Source: Stercorarius parasiticus
Lineage: Eukaryota > Chordata > Aves > Charadriiformes > Stercorariidae
Assembly: GCA_013396915.1 (NCBI GenBank)
Contig: VWZL01000174.1
Span: 1 to 64,000 of the forward strand
Direction: 5' to 3'
Length of the DNA: 64,000 nt
Shown one piece after another: positions 48,010-64,000 of the stretch (position 1 is its first letter; each line of letters starts with the position of its first letter). A program made the position numbers and the translations under genes. Below the pieces are notes generated by a model that was not told where the DNA came from, did not search any database, and saw only the letters and a list, made by a program, of their open reading frames with translations.

Positions 48010-48740
48010 TCCTAAAACGCCAAAACCAGCGGTGGGGGGACGGGGACAACGGGGCCGGGCCTCCCACGCTTGCCCGCCGGCCACCGCGCGGGCGCGCTGC
48101 GGCACTAGCGCGGAGCCGCCGCGGTAGCTTCGTTCCCAACTATTCCCCCCCCGCCCCAGCAGAGCCGTTTACCCCCATAAACGAATAACCTTAAAAACAC
48201 CGCCGTACGCAGGGGGTCTTCCCCACCGCCCGCTCGTCCTTCCCCGGGGAAGACACAGCCGACGAGGCAGCCACAGCCGGGGCCTCCCGCTGCCCCCTCA
48301 CCTCGTGCGGGGCCCGGTCCGGCCCGACCCCGGGGGAACCGGTAGGTTCCCCCGNCGGCTGGGGCCGCGCCGCGCCGCCACAGGCAGGTAACCGTCCTCC
48401 GGCGGTGGAGCCCACCGCCAGCCACCCCGGCGGTCCGTCCCGTCCCCCTCCCCACCCCCGCCGCCTTCTCCTCGCCGTGGGGCCTCGCTTCACTTCGCCT
48501 CACCTCAGGGTTTTCCCGCCTCGGGGCTTTCCCGCCCTCCGCCTGGCGGCGTGGGGGGCTGAGGGAGCCGCCCCGCCAGCCCTCGCTGAGGGAGCCGCTC
48601 CCGGCGCTCCCCCCCGGGGCCTGACGGGGCTTCGCCTGCTGGTGGCTCGGGCGTGTTTACGGGGCTCGGGGGCCCTGGCGCCGGTGCCCCCCGCGGAGCT
48701 GCGCTCCGGAGAGACCAGAGGCCCTCCTTGGCTTTGGGTG
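48010..48740. promoter_or_regulatory. MAPKAPK3: CpG island, probable MAPKAPK3 promoter
   Basis: This is a dense run of CpG dinucleotides and high GC content, in sharp contrast to both flanks. It lies about 0.7-1.4 kb upstream of the first MAPKAPK3 coding exon on the same strand. It contains one N at 48355, right after a 10-bp-arm hairpin. Open frames of 100-140 codons on both strands here reflect the scarcity of AT-rich stop codons, not coding function. The transcription start is not resolved. Confidence 0.8.
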
Positions 48741-48840
48741 CGACGCCGTGGCATCTCTGCGCACACGAGTTTTTGGGTGGTTTGATGGTGCCCTGAGTTA
48801 TGCCGCACCTGCCACGCACCGCGTGGACTGGGGCAATTTG
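48741..48840 (+). other. MAPKAPK3: candidate MAPKAPK3 non-coding first exon (5' end unknown)
   Basis: Just downstream of the CpG island a strong donor, AATTTG followed by GTAAGC, lies at 48840/48841. It pairs plausibly with an acceptor at 49329/49330. A first exon starting in the island and ending here would give a short leader. Inferred from splice-site shape only. Confidence 0.4.
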
Positions 48841-49329
48841 GTAAGCGCTGGCCCAGCGTCAGGTCCGATGCCTACCCAGGCAATGCTCCTCTGGGGTTTA
48901 ATCCAAGTATTCCTCGTTCTCTTGCGTGATGTGGAGCATCTGGATGAGGTAGGGGACCGTTATGGAGATTCCTACACAAAACATTGAGGCAACGAGTTGT
49001 TGATGCAGGTTTATAAGCTCCTCGAAGCAGAGGCCGTCTGTGTTCTGTTGTACAGAGCTTAGCTGAGTAAGGCTTTAGTCCAAAACTCAGCGCAGGCCCT
49101 TGTTGCAGTAAAAGCAGTAATTTATAACTGTGGACTGATAGCTGTGTATATTGGAACTGGGGTGACTGGTCTGTAAAGCTCAACAAAGTGTGCTTTCCTG
49201 AGGTGAACCTTCACTTTTGTTCTCTCTAGTGCCTGGTCATCTTGTTAAGAAAGGAAGAGAGGAAAGGGGTTAGATGGGAGAAAGGTTAGTTCACATCAGT
49301 TACTAAAACTCGTTTACATTTTTACTCAG

Positions 49330-64000
<14,671 letters not shown>

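Noticed and set aside
48105..48819. Several 100-130 codon frames on both strands in the CpG island
   Set aside because: They are Pro/Gly/Arg/Ala-rich translations of GC-rich DNA with few stop codons. They overlap each other on opposite strands and match no family.

Overview
This 64 kb window looks like vertebrate nuclear DNA, most likely from a bird. There are single-copy genes split by introns, long AT-leaning non-coding stretches, and a CR1 LINE 3' end carrying the ATTCTATG octamer tail typical of birds and other sauropsids. Two genes can be identified firmly. They are CISH (minus strand, 32029-37848) and the first coding exon of MAPKAPK3 (plus strand, 49456-49680). They lie head to head, as in the human 3p21 neighbourhood. 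Almost all other open frames are short and resemble no protein I recognise.

Layout. Positions 1-31600 hold no recognisable gene. They contain CR1 tails (1-22 and 9326-9494), a hAT-Charlie-like miniature element (9000-9156), a MIR-like fragment (25240-25330), an L3/CR1-like fragment (25845-25920) and another old interspersed repeat (29535-29640). Positions 31602-37848 hold CISH: a possible 3' UTR, exon 3 (SH2 domain and SOCS box), a 505-bp intron, exon 2, a 4.6-kb intron, and a 20-nt coding part of exon 1. The full coding sequence joins in frame to 249 codons plus stop. The CISH promoter follows. It has two spaced TTCNNNGAA STAT sites (38546-38571) about 30 bp from a 462-base N gap (38601-39062).

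The gap is flanked by two near-identical copies of CISH exon 1 plus leader (37171-38545 and 39063-40357). This is best read as an assembly artefact. Next comes a GC-rich block with three spaced CCAAT boxes (40359-40610), about 7 kb of non-coding DNA with an old MIR-like repeat and a 12-bp-arm hairpin, and a strong CpG island (48010-48740) that probably drives MAPKAPK3. A candidate leader intron (48841-49329) and the first coding exon of MAPKAPK3 follow. From 49681 to the window end I see only intron.

How the genes relate. CISH encodes a STAT5-induced SH2/SOCS-box feedback inhibitor of cytokine receptor signalling. The tandem STAT sites beside its first exon fit that feedback loop. MAPKAPK3 is a p38-activated Ser/Thr kinase. 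Their 5' ends face each other across about 11.6 kb of the assembled sequence, which is inflated by the duplication. I see no novel biological system. The most consequential observations are the broken and duplicated CISH promoter assembly and the regulatory motifs beside it.
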